DNA of 64,000 nt, taken from assembly GCA_040772065.1 (NCBI GenBank), contig JAXGYX010000001.1, forward strand, positions 1,178,001 to 1,242,000, in the 5' to 3' direction. The translations under genes were made by a program, and so were the position numbers. Under the pieces are notes generated by a model. The model was not told where the DNA came from, ran no database searches, and saw nothing but the letters and a program-made list of their open reading frames with translations. The first letter of the stretch is position 1. Each line of letters opens with the position of its first letter. This stretch comes from JAXGYX01 sp040772065. GTDB taxonomy: Bacteria > Bacillota > Clostridia > Saccharofermentanales > Fastidiosipilaceae. Below, one piece after another: positions 44,323 to 52,620 of this stretch.

Positions 44323-46830
44323 TTAAGCCGGCACAAAGCGGCCCTGCGCTCTGGAACCTGCCTGCATGAGGTCATAAAGTTCCTGCGAGACCCGCCTGAT
44401 ATCATCGTCGCTTCGGACAAACATCTGCTCGATAGTAATTTGGAAAGTCCCTTCTCCGAGGGCAAAGCCTCCTGCCACACTGCTGACGGCCGTTTCGGCA
44501 TTGACCTTAAAATCAGTAGGAAGGGCTACGCTCATGTCTTCTCCGAGCTGACCCATCACATCGTTGATATCTTTTGCTAAATCCACGCTGGCTTTGACAG
44601 CATCGTCGCCTGTATGTTCAATGGCACCAGCCAGACCTTCCACCAGCATTTCGCCGATCCAGGCCATCTCCTTGGAGGGAGAGCTGATGCCAAAGAAGCT
44701 CTTGATCCCACCCCAGAGATCGGATGCCCAGCCGGACACCTTATCCCAGATCCAGCCGGCGAGTCCCTTGATACCTTCCCAGAGACCTTTCACGATATTG
44801 CCGCCGACTTCGACGATCTTGTACATGAGCGAACCGAAAGCGCTGACAATGCCCGCAATAATCTCCGGCACCGCTTTGACAATCTCCACGATGATGGTCG
44901 GGAGGTTTTCAATGAGCGAAACAAAGAGTTCTACTCCAGCCAGAATGATCTTGTCGATGTTTCCGGCAAAGGCATTGACAATGGCAGCGATGATTTCAGG
45001 GATTGCTTTCACAATGGTTGTAATGATCTGAGGCAGAGCCTGAATCAAAGCCACGAGCAGTTTTATTCCGGCATCAATCAACTGCGGGATCGAGTCCAGA
45101 ATCGCCGTGACAATGGAGTCGATAATCTCAGGGATGGCTGCTACAATCTGCGTGATGATCTCAGGGAGCGCTTCCACCAGCGCCGTTAGCAGTGCAATGC
45201 CTGTCTCAATTATCTGCGGGATGGCATCCAGGATAAACGTGATAATGGACTCTATAATCTCTGGCAGGGCTTCTAAAAGCACCGGAATGGCGGCGATAAG
45301 GCCTTCCGCCAGCCCCATGATGAGCTGGAGCGCCGCATCCAAAAGAAGCGGCATATTGTCCAGAAGACCCTGAATAATCGTCATAATGGCCTGTACGGCG
45401 GCAGGGATTAGAGTCGGAAGCGCCAAGCCTATGCCTTCTACCAGAGCCGTTATAAGCTGCATGGCCGCTTCGATTAAAAGCGGCAGGTTTTCAATAAGGG
45501 CGGTCACAATCGTCATCAGTGCATCGACCGCCACGGGGATCAGTTCCGGTAAAAGCTCAAGCAAAGTCTCCAGTACCTGCGTAAAGAGAGCGGTCACCGT
45601 ATCAAGAAGTGTAGGCAAAAGCTCACCGACGGCTTTTAGGATTCCGTCCACAGCCACAGGGAGCGCCTTAACCACATTTTCTAGAACGGGCACGATGTTT
45701 TTCACGACCGCACCGAAAGCGTCCACCACATTGGCCGTGAGGTTTTCCATATCGGCATTGGCATTGCCAAGCCCGCCCACAAAGGAGCCGACCGAAGCTT
45801 CCAAAAGACCTAATGATCCGGTCACGGTCTCTGTCGCTTCACGGGCGAAGTTTCCCGCATATTGCTCGGTGTTCTCGAAGAACATCTGCATGGCAACTTC
45901 GGCCTTTTCTGCCTGTGTAGCGGTCGCCCAAGTAAAGTCCAATCCTTTGGCAAGAGCATAGGCTTCGATGTTCGTAGCGTTCATTGCAACACCAAGGTTA
46001 TCCATCATCGTAAAGTTGCCCTTGGCCGCTCCTGCCACGGAGTCGAGGGCCATCTGCATATCGATGCCCATGACGGAAGCCATGTCCGCCGCTCTCTGCA
46101 TGGCTTTTTCAGTCAGTTCCAGACTCTTTTGCTGCTCAATGCCGGAGCCTTGGAAAAGAGCGCCCATCTTGTTGGCCGTCGCTAGATACTGGCTCTGGGA
46201 AACGCCCATATTCTTGTAGGCTTCTTCGCCTGTCTTTTGAATGGAAGCGGCGTACTCGCCGAAGACAGCTTCTGAGCCGCCGAGGTTTTGTTCCAGTTCA
46301 CCAAACTGCTTAACAACTTCTTTACCAAGTTTAATCGCTGCAGCACCTGCCGCCACAGCGACTGTGCCCATGGCGACACCGACACCCTTTAAGACGGAGC
46401 CGAGTTTTTTGAACTTGCCTTCCGAGCCTTCCGCAGCCTTACCTGATTCGTCGAGCTTGTCACCCAAGTCGTCCGCACTGTCGGCGGACTCGTCCAGCTC
46501 CCGCTCCATATCATTTAAGGCGGCTTCGGCTTCGTTGAGCTTGATGCGCCAGTTATCTGTCCTGCGGTCGTTTTCCCCGAAGGAGTCGGCCGCATTTTCC
46601 AGAGCTGCCTGAAGCGTCTTGATCTTGTCCTTTTGTGCGTCGATTTCTTTATTTAAGATTTTCTGTTTGGCGGCAGAGCTTTCCAGCGAGTTGTCGTTCT
46701 TGCCAAACTGCGACTCCACCAGCTTCATCTCCGAGCCTAAGACCCGAAACGAGCGGTTGATTTCTGAGAGCGCCTTTTTGAACTCTCGTTCGCCTTCAAG
46801 ACCAATCTTGAGACCGAAATTATCAGCCAT
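44323..46830 (-). CDS. Phage tail tape-measure protein
   Basis: This 835-residue protein sets tail length. It has an N-terminal coiled-coil (about 1-130) and a Gly/Ala-rich hydrophobic segment (KKLGSVLKGVGVAMGTVAVA). The tape-measure core domain (about 170-360) is followed by about eight hydrophobic repeats of 30-40 residues with the pattern ALPEIITQIVAAIPEII (about 390-650), then a C-terminal helical part. The start follows GGAAGGAGGTGGCTTT. It is shorter than average, predicting a tail of about 120 nm by the usual 1.5 angstrom per residue rule. Confidence 0.93.
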   Translation of the reverse strand: MADNFGLKIGLEGEREFKKALSEINRSFRVLGSEMKLVESQFGKNDNSLESSAAKQKILNKEIDAQKDKIKTLQAALENAADSFGENDRRTDNWRIKLNEAEAALNDMERELDESADSADDLGDKLDESGKAAEGSEGKFKKLGSVLKGVGVAMGTVAVAAGAAAIKLGKEVVKQFGELEQNLGGSEAVFGEYAASIQKTGEEAYKNMGVSQSQYLATANKMGALFQGSGIEQQKSLELTEKAMQRAADMASVMGIDMQMALDSVAGAAKGNFTMMDNLGVAMNATNIEAYALAKGLDFTWATATQAEKAEVAMQMFFENTEQYAGNFAREATETVTGSLGLLEASVGSFVGGLGNANADMENLTANVVDAFGAVVKNIVPVLENVVKALPVAVDGILKAVGELLPTLLDTVTALFTQVLETLLELLPELIPVAVDALMTIVTALIENLPLLIEAAMQLITALVEGIGLALPTLIPAAVQAIMTIIQGLLDNMPLLLDAALQLIMGLAEGLIAAIPVLLEALPEIIESIITFILDAIPQIIETGIALLTALVEALPEIITQIVAAIPEIIDSIVTAILDSIPQLIDAGIKLLVALIQALPQIITTIVKAIPEIIAAIVNAFAGNIDKIILAGVELFVSLIENLPTIIVEIVKAVPEIIAGIVSAFGSLMYKIVEVGGNIVKGLWEGIKGLAGWIWDKVSGWASDLWGGIKSFFGISSPSKEMAWIGEMLVEGLAGAIEHTGDDAVKASVDLAKDINDVMGQLGEDMSVALPTDFKVNAETAVSSVAGGFALGEGTFQITIEQMFVRSDDDIRRVSQELYDLMQAGSRAQGRFVPA

Positions 46831-46848
46831 AAAGCCACCTCCTTCCTG

Positions 46849-47420
46849 TTAAATGTCAAAGGGAATTACCTCATCGATGGAAAGCTCCAGCTTCGGTTTG
46901 GCCATGCCTTCGTACTGCCTGTGGCATTCGATGAGATCTAAAAGTAAAGAAAACGGCATGAGCCACACTTCATCCTGACTGAGGTGAAGGCGGCTCAGGC
47001 CGTAATATAAAAGGCGGGTAAATAACGCCTGGTCACTTACCCGGCCGGCGCGTTTTTTGAGTCGGGCTCACTTTCCACGTTTCGCTTTGTGCCCTTGAAC
47101 AGGGCATCGGTAATGGCATCTTTGTAGCCTGCAAGGTCAAGCGGAGAAGTCAACAGTTCCACTTCCTCCTCGGTTAAAAGATCTTTCGGTTCCTCTTTGT
47201 GTTTCAGGTTGTAGATCAGGATCGACTGATTGGCCAGAAGCGTAATCAGCCAGACGATCTCACCTATGGCCATCTCAAAATTCTCCGTTTTCATGAGCTT
47301 CTCGCCGAGGTTTTCAAGGCCGCCGTAGCGTCCGGCAATTTCTTTGGTCGCACGGGTCGTGAGAAGAAGCTCATAGTCCTTATCGCCGACCTTAATGGTT
47401 GTCGTATACTCGTCGTACAT
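46849..47420 (-). CDS. Tail assembly chaperone, -1 frameshift fusion product (gpGT-like)
   Basis: The long product is read through the 127-residue chaperone frame to codon AAC at 47052-47054. It shifts -1 and continues in a 67-codon frame that has no start codon of its own and ends at 46849. The extension includes LLYYGLSRLHLSQDEVWLMP, a well-known conserved C-terminal block of siphophage chaperones. The slippery heptamer and a following hairpin are present. The long and short forms together bring the tape-measure protein and tail tube together, as with lambda gpG/gpGT. Confidence 0.88.
47015..47058 (-). promoter_or_regulatory. Programmed -1 ribosomal frameshift signal
   Basis: The slippery heptamer A-AAA-AAC (47052-47058) is in the zero frame. 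After an 8-base spacer, a 7-bp stem CGGGTAA/TTACCCG (47043-47037 with 47021-47015) forms, whose 5' arm contains the zero-frame stop codon. Order and spacing match standard -1 sites. Confidence 0.88.
47037..47420 (-). CDS. Tail assembly chaperone, short form (gpG-like)
   Basis: This 127-residue protein lies between the major tail and tape-measure genes. It includes YTTTIKVGDKDYELLLTTRA and an acidic C-terminus ending in SKNAPAG. This is the zero-frame product; a fraction of ribosomes shift at its end to make the longer form. The start follows AAGGAGGAGCGCT. Confidence 0.88.
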   Translation of the reverse strand: MYDEYTTTIKVGDKDYELLLTTRATKEIAGRYGGLENLGEKLMKTENFEMAIGEIVWLITLLANQSILIYNLKHKEEPKDLLTEEEVELLTSPLDLAGYKDAITDALFKGTKRNVESEPDSKNAPAG

Positions 47421-47431
47421 AGCGCTCCTCC

Positions 47432-48025
47432 TTAAGGCACAACCGGTGTATAGTTCGGTTCATAGACCGCTTCATACCAGCCGCTGATAGTTTCCTGGGA
47501 GACTCCCTGTGCGCCTTCCGTGACCTCCGCTTTCCAGGGATGACGGCCTTCCGTATCCGCCTTGTTGCGTCTTAAAATCGTGCCCTCAATGGTCGGGGTG
47601 GAAAAGGTGATCGAGTCGCCCTTGGTCTCAAGGTTAGTCGCCGGAATACCGAACTTCACTCGGTAGAGCCAGAAGTAGCGGTACTTGCCGTTGGACTTCT
47701 TTGCCCGAAAGCCCACCGCCACCGGATCACCACCGTCCTCTGATGAGGAGATCAGCACCTTGTTGGCATCAATCACCGCGCCTGTGAGTCCGGACGCCGT
47801 TTCCGCACCGATGTCATCTACACCGAGTGAGAGCGTGCCGGACTTAAATTCTTTTACAATCTCTGATGCACCGTCATCGGCATACAGGATCGCTTCAGCC
47901 AGTTCTACGGAAAGTTCCGCCGAGATCGCCTTGGCGAGCTGTTTCGGTACATCGTAAGTTTCGTCACCGTTTTCTGCTTCGGTGATTTTTGCGTAGTAGA
48001 GTTTATCGAGGCCTATCGTAGCCAT
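47432..48025 (-). CDS. Phage major tail (tube) protein, phi13 type
   Basis: This 197-residue protein builds the tail tube. The N-terminal ATIGLDKLYYAKITEAENGD and the central SGTLSLGVDDIGAETASGL resemble the phi13-like major tail family of Firmicutes siphophages. It sits directly before the tail chaperone gene, as expected. Confidence 0.9.
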   Translation of the reverse strand: MATIGLDKLYYAKITEAENGDETYDVPKQLAKAISAELSVELAEAILYADDGASEIVKEFKSGTLSLGVDDIGAETASGLTGAVIDANKVLISSSEDGGDPVAVGFRAKKSNGKYRYFWLYRVKFGIPATNLETKGDSITFSTPTIEGTILRRNKADTEGRHPWKAEVTEGAQGVSQETISGWYEAVYEPNYTPVVP

Positions 48026-48028
48026 AAA

Positions 48029-48373
48029 TCATTCCTCCAATCGGACGTATTCTTTTGCCGCGTCCAGGCTGTAGTGGTAATAGCCCGTCTCATCGTCCAC
48101 ACCTAAAAAGCGGCGCTCCGTGATGATGAAGTCCCGCTCCAAAAGTGCATCGGTGAGACGGCGTTTCCACGCTAAATAGTTATCCTTCGTAAAAAGCGAG
48201 AGACGGATTTCCTCTGTCTCCATCTGTGGTTTGTTGTCGGCAAAGAGCGTGAGGTCATCAAAGAGCGGCGTGAAGACAAGGTAGGTCGATGGCGCTTTGC
48301 CATGGAAGGAAATCGTGCCGGAAGGAAGCCCTAAAGAACCCGCCATCTCTTTTAATTCTGCAAGCGCTGTCAT
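48029..48373 (-). CDS. Phage tail terminator/completion protein
   Basis: This 114-residue protein precedes the major tail gene in the slot of the tail terminator that caps the tube and joins it to the head. It has the features LVFTPLFDDLTLFADNKPQM and the short repeat of aromatic residues near the end (DDETGYYHYSLDAAKEYVRL). The family match is by resemblance and position. It overlaps the HK97-gp10-like gene by four bases. Confidence 0.75.
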   Translation of the reverse strand: MTALAELKEMAGSLGLPSGTISFHGKAPSTYLVFTPLFDDLTLFADNKPQMETEEIRLSLFTKDNYLAWKRRLTDALLERDFIITERRFLGVDDETGYYHYSLDAAKEYVRLEE

Positions 48374-48801
48374 AGGTCAAGCTCCCGTTTCAGGACATCT
48401 TCCATGCGGGAGATCGCCTTTTTTCTGGCCTTCCGTCTGGCGGGCTTCATCCAGGGCTTGGCAGGCTGACCTGCTTTCCCGTATTCCAGCACCTGTGCCT
48501 TCAAGGCATCCGGTACGCCCTTCTTGTCCCTCGAATCTCCCACGCCGACCCTGATATTCCATTCGCCCTTCCGATCCTGCAGAGCAGGTGTGATGCCGAG
48601 ACTTTTCTCCAAAGCCCCCGTCGAGCGGGATTTCACCTTCGTGTTTTTCCCGATGACATTTCTGAGATTGTCTTTCATCTGAGAGAGCACTACTTCGCCG
48701 CCAGCTTCTAGAACCTTGGGAGCTGCGCTGTCAAACTTATCGCCGAGCTTTGAGAGCTTATCCATAAACTCATCCGGCAGTTTCATTTCACACCGTGCCA
48801 T
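48370..48801 (-). CDS. HK97 gp10-like phage head-tail protein
   Basis: This 143-residue basic protein includes EAGGEVVLSQMKDNL and VLEYGKAGQPAKPWMKPARR, the hallmark of HK97 gp10-type neck/tail-joining proteins. I use the ATG at 48801, which overlaps the previous gene by 14 bases and is preceded by GGAGGGGG; a start 25 codons upstream lies inside that gene. Confidence 0.88.
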   Translation of the reverse strand: MARCEMKLPDEFMDKLSKLGDKFDSAAPKVLEAGGEVVLSQMKDNLRNVIGKNTKVKSRSTGALEKSLGITPALQDRKGEWNIRVGVGDSRDKKGVPDALKAQVLEYGKAGQPAKPWMKPARRKARKKAISRMEDVLKRELDL

Positions 48802-49138
48802 CTTGAACAACCCCCTCCGTATCAACCTTCTCTGCGAGGATTTCCCAATACAGTCCTTTATGCCGGATGTCCTCAACCGAGAGAATGTTGTACCTGCCGT
48901 CTTCTGTCACAACCACACAGCGGGTATCGAGCTTGATGCCCGCTATCACCCGGATGCGAAAGAGCGTGGTCGCCTTAGAAAAAAGACTGCGGTTCTTCCA
49001 CGCTTCACTCCCGTAGCGGTCTTCACGGTAGGCTCTGACGCTTGCCAGAAGTTCGTCCCGTTCAGTGGGAAAACCCTCGCTGTCCGTCCCACTCTCCACC
49101 CGGAAAAGCTCAATAAAGTGCTGCAGTTTGATGCTCAT
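48788..49138 (-). CDS. Phage head closure/head-tail adaptor protein
   Basis: This 116-residue protein of the head-tail joining family (SPP1 gp16-like) contains SLFSKATTLFRIRVIAGIKL and EDGRYNILSVEDI. It plugs the connector after DNA packaging. It overlaps the connector gene by four bases. Confidence 0.85.
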   Translation of the reverse strand: MSIKLQHFIELFRVESGTDSEGFPTERDELLASVRAYREDRYGSEAWKNRSLFSKATTLFRIRVIAGIKLDTRCVVVTEDGRYNILSVEDIRHKGLYWEILAEKVDTEGVVQDGTV

Positions 49139-49452
49139 AAGATCACCTCCCGGTCGCCCTGGAGGAGAAGCTTCACCGTCTCCCAGACCTGCTTTGCAGC
49201 TTCCGGAGAATCGGCGAAAAAGCCGGCTGTCGATCCGTCCCTGCTCTCATAAAAGAAGGTCGCCAGAACGATGACAGCCTGTTTGGTACTGTCGGTCATT
49301 TCATTGGTTTGGTAGTAATCGGGTCCCTTTTTCTGATAGCCCTCCGCATAGGAAACGGCGGAGGACAGGCAGCGGAGCAGAAGGGCATCGTCCGCATCAT
49401 GCTCCACTGCCAGATTCTCTTTTAAGGGAACCAGCAAATCCTCCGCCTTCAT
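49135..49452 (-). CDS. Phage head-tail connector protein (gp6-like)
   Basis: This 105-residue helical protein has the typical features ADDALLLRCLSSAVSYAEGY and AVIVLATFFYESRDGS of the HK97 gp6-like DNA-packaging connector. It lies between capsid and head-closure genes. Confidence 0.88.
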   Translation of the reverse strand: MKAEDLLVPLKENLAVEHDADDALLLRCLSSAVSYAEGYQKKGPDYYQTNEMTDSTKQAVIVLATFFYESRDGSTAGFFADSPEAAKQVWETVKLLLQGDREVIL

Positions 49453-49469
49453 CCCTCAAACCTCCTGTC

Positions 49470-50666
49470 TTAGGCTCCGGCTTTCATCTGCAAGAGCTTC
49501 ACGGCTTCAGGCAAAATGAGCTTACCGTCCACACGCTGGGTCGCTCTGAAGCCGACCTGTCCGGTAGCGGCAAAGAGCTCATTTAAGCGCTGGAAAGACC
49601 TGCCCTGACGATCGGCAATCCAGTAATAGGAAAAGTCACCGAAGGCAACGGTAAAAGCACCGGCCTCCGCCAGCGGCACAAAGCTTGACGTGTAGACCGG
49701 GCGGTTCAGGATGGTATCAGGCGTGCCTGCGGTTAAGGAAGGCTGCCAGAGATACTGACCCGTCTGATCCTTGAGTTTGCGGATAAGCTTCACGGTAGTA
49801 TCGTTCATGATGAAGACGGCCTTCTTGCGGTAAGGCGCTCTCAGTGAATAGAAAAGGTCAATCAGTTCATCTGCTGTAAGCTCGGCCTCTGCTGCGGCTG
49901 TCACGCCCAATTCGCCGCCGCCCGTGGTATGGAAGACGCCCGTCGGCTTTCCGGTGCCGTCACCCACGAGGAAGGCTTCCTCCTCCTTGGAGCCCATCCT
50001 GCGTCCGAACTCTTTAGCAATATAGCTTTCGAGGTCAAAGACGGAGTCATTCAATAGCTCCTCCGAGACCTTGAGCATGGTGGCAAGCTTATAGGCTCCG
50101 ATCGAAACCTGCCCGAAGGCGGGATCTGATTCTGGGATCGCCGCTTCTTCATCGACCCAGCTTGCCGTGCCCTTGGTCGCTACTACGGGGATCTTGCGGT
50201 CACCGGACGAGGTTTGAATGACGTGGGCAAGCTGCCTGAAGATATTTTCTTCTTCGAGGGCTTCCACCAGCGTCTGCTCGAACTCATCCGGGGCAAGGTA
50301 GCCGCCTTCGGAATCCGTACCGACCTGAAGGGCATTCGTGATGACAGCGTTCTTCTTTCGCATAACGTTCCAGAAATCACGGCTGTACTCTTTGCTGCCA
50401 CGGCCGGTCTTGTCCTCCATATCCTTCATCGGGTCTGTGACCGTGGGACGACTGGTCGCCTGCGAGAGCTTCATATCCATATCCCGCTGACGCTCCAGAC
50501 GGTCGATTTCTTTTCCGAGATCAACGACTTCCTGTTCCATTTTTTCATAGGCGGCAGTGTCCTCAGCCGAAACTAGGCCGTCCTCTCTGCGCTTTTCTTC
50601 CAGATAGGTCTTAGCCTGGTTCCAGACTTCATGGCGTTTGTTTCTCAGTTCCTGCAGTTTGTTCAT
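49470..50666 (-). CDS. Phage major capsid protein, HK97 fold
   Basis: This 398-residue protein has an N-terminal coiled-coil delta domain (about 1-105) that acts as internal scaffold and is normally removed by the prohead protease, then the HK97-fold shell domain. Recognisable parts are GGYLAPDEFEQTLVEALEEE, GTASWVDEEAAIPESDPAFG and FLVGDGTGKPTGVF. The protease gene lies directly upstream. The start follows GGAGGCTATTAACG. Confidence 0.95.
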   Translation of the reverse strand: MNKLQELRNKRHEVWNQAKTYLEEKRREDGLVSAEDTAAYEKMEQEVVDLGKEIDRLERQRDMDMKLSQATSRPTVTDPMKDMEDKTGRGSKEYSRDFWNVMRKKNAVITNALQVGTDSEGGYLAPDEFEQTLVEALEEENIFRQLAHVIQTSSGDRKIPVVATKGTASWVDEEAAIPESDPAFGQVSIGAYKLATMLKVSEELLNDSVFDLESYIAKEFGRRMGSKEEEAFLVGDGTGKPTGVFHTTGGGELGVTAAAEAELTADELIDLFYSLRAPYRKKAVFIMNDTTVKLIRKLKDQTGQYLWQPSLTAGTPDTILNRPVYTSSFVPLAEAGAFTVAFGDFSYYWIADRQGRSFQRLNELFAATGQVGFRATQRVDGKLILPEAVKLLQMKAGA

Positions 50667-50668
50667 CG

Positions 50669-51388
50669 TTAATAGCCTCCTTCATGGCCTAATAATTCGA
50701 GCCGTTTCTTAAGCTCGTAATAGGATGTGCCCTGCTCCATCGGCATAGGCACCTTCGGATAAACCTTGTTTAAGACAGCGGTTGCCGTCCGTCTTGCGGC
50801 AAAGCCGACACTTGCTTCACCGAGGTCGGGATCATCCCATTCGGAAAAAAGCAGAGCGTCGCAAAAGCCGAGTTCTTTCGCTTTCCTGGCATTCATCCAG
50901 GTCTCGTCATCCATCAGTCTTGAGATTTTGTTTCGGGATAGTCCAGTTTTTAATTCATAGGCGTTGATGATGGAAGCCTTGACCTCGTCAAGGACATCTA
51001 AGGCTTTTTCCATCTCGTCCTTCCAGCCGAAAGCGAGCGTCATGGGGTTATGGATCATCATCATGGACGAAGGGCTCATCAGAACTTCGCCTCCCGCCAT
51101 TGCGATAACGGAAGCGGCGGAAGCCGCAAGCCCGTCTATCTTCACGGTGACTTTGCCCTTGTGATCCATCAGCATGGTGTAGATCTGGGATGCTGCAAAG
51201 ACATCGCCGCCGGGACTGTTAATCCAGACAGTCAGGTCGCCCGGATGGCTGTTTAGTTCGCTAAGAAAAAGAGCCGGTGTGACTTCATCGCCAAACCAGC
51301 TCTCTTCTGCAATGGGACCGTCCAATCTGAGGACGGTTTCTTCGTCCGGAAGATCGTTTAGAAACTTCCAGAATTTTTTATTCTTCAC
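50669..51388 (-). CDS. Phage prohead protease, ClpP-type serine peptidase
   Basis: This 239-residue Clp-like protein has INSPGGDVFAA, the nucleophile Ser in GLAASAASVIAMAG and the catalytic His in MMMIHNPM. It matures the capsid by removing the delta domain. Translation starts at GTG 51388, within the end of the portal gene, after GGGGGTGAAAG. Use of a ClpP-type instead of a U35-type protease is common in this phage group. Confidence 0.93.
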   Translation of the reverse strand: MKNKKFWKFLNDLPDEETVLRLDGPIAEESWFGDEVTPALFLSELNSHPGDLTVWINSPGGDVFAASQIYTMLMDHKGKVTVKIDGLAASAASVIAMAGGEVLMSPSSMMMIHNPMTLAFGWKDEMEKALDVLDEVKASIINAYELKTGLSRNKISRLMDDETWMNARKAKELGFCDALLFSEWDDPDLGEASVGFAARRTATAVLNKVYPKVPMPMEQGTSYYELKKRLELLGHEGGY

Positions 51389-52601
51389 TTTCTTTCACCC
51401 CCTGGCCGGCGAATAACCCGGCGTCTTTGAGTTTTGTCATGTTGCCGTTGATTAAGTACAAATTGCCTCCTTCCTCATCCGGGATGAGATTCATATTTTC
51501 CAAACGCCGGATATCGTTGGCGCTCATCCAGCCGTTTTGCCTTGCCGTGGCATAGCCCTGCATCCTGCTCTCGTAGTCGCCCCTCAAAAGCCCGTCCACA
51601 TTGAACTCCACAAAATACCGGGTCTGTTCTTCCGGATAGAGCAGAGCTTTGTCCATCGCCTGTTCCAGACGCACGAGCCAGGGCCTTATCGTATGAACGA
51701 CAAAGCTGATGCTTTGATGTTCAATATTGGAAAAGGTCGCCTTGTCGAGGTCTGCCACCAGATGGGGCGGTACACGGTAGATGCGGCAGATTTCTTCCGT
51801 CTGATACTTTCTCGTCTCCAAAAACTGGGCTTCATTCGGCGGGATGCCGATCTGCTTATAGGTCATGCCTTCTTCCAAAACAGCGACCCGGTTGGCATTG
51901 CCCGAACCTTTGAAAAGCTCCTCCCAGCTTTCTCTGACCTTGGACGGGTCTTTTAAGGTGCCGGGGTGTTCCAATATTCCGCCCGGTGCTGCACCGTTTG
52001 AAAAGAAGGACGAGCCAAATTCCTCGGTGGCCATGGCCATCCCGATGGCGTTTCTGGCCATCGCAATCGGTGAATAACCGACAAGGCCGTCAAAGCCAAG
52101 CCCAGGTATATGGAGAATCTCCTCCTGACGGAAAGCAATCTGCTTCATGCCGCTTTGATAAAGGTAGATGAGGTTTTTGTCCTCATCCCTTGCAACCTGC
52201 ATCCTGTCCGGAAGAAGCGGATAAATTCCTACGATCTCACCGTGACCGTTCCTTAAAATCTGAGCATAGGCGTTTCCCCATAAAAGAAGATGCGTCATAA
52301 GGGTTTCCCGAAAGATGAAGCTCGTCATCTCGGGGTTCGGTGCATTATGGAGGAGCGTATAGAGAGGGTGACTAGGATCACGCTTCTTGCCCTCATCCAC
52401 ATAGCGGTAGAGGTGCAAAGGGAGACTGGCAATCGTCTCGGCGATAACACGCACACAGGCATACACCGCTGCTGACTGCATGGCCGTCTTTTCCGTCACC
52501 TGCTTGCCACTTGATGTCGGGGCAAAGAAAAACCGAGGCGTGCTCGGTTTCGTAAGCTCCGGCTTGTCCCGGCTCCTGAATAGATTTTTAAAGATTCCCA
52601 G
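51378..52601 (-). CDS. Phage portal protein, apparent CTG start
   Basis: This HK97-type portal forms the DNA entry ring. Canonical starts only begin at GTG 52499 (VTEKTAMQSAAVYACVRVIA), but the frame is open upstream for 34 more codons that give a normal portal N-terminus (GIFKNLFRSRDKPELTKPST). The first codon of that segment is CTG at 52601, seven bases after a GAGGTG ribosome site and 19 bases after the terminase stop. I therefore propose a CTG start; the protein is then 407 residues. No ATG, GTG or TTG exists between it and the upstream stop codon. Confidence 0.88.
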   Translation of the reverse strand: MGIFKNLFRSRDKPELTKPSTPRFFFAPTSSGKQVTEKTAMQSAAVYACVRVIAETIASLPLHLYRYVDEGKKRDPSHPLYTLLHNAPNPEMTSFIFRETLMTHLLLWGNAYAQILRNGHGEIVGIYPLLPDRMQVARDEDKNLIYLYQSGMKQIAFRQEEILHIPGLGFDGLVGYSPIAMARNAIGMAMATEEFGSSFFSNGAAPGGILEHPGTLKDPSKVRESWEELFKGSGNANRVAVLEEGMTYKQIGIPPNEAQFLETRKYQTEEICRIYRVPPHLVADLDKATFSNIEHQSISFVVHTIRPWLVRLEQAMDKALLYPEEQTRYFVEFNVDGLLRGDYESRMQGYATARQNGWMSANDIRRLENMNLIPDEEGGNLYLINGNMTKLKDAGLFAGQGVKESEE

Positions 52602-52620
52602 AAGGCATCACCTCAACTTT

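Noticed and set aside
44614..45189. Plus-strand open frames opposite the tape-measure gene
   Set aside because: They mirror the repetitive coding sequence of the tape-measure protein and have no start signals.
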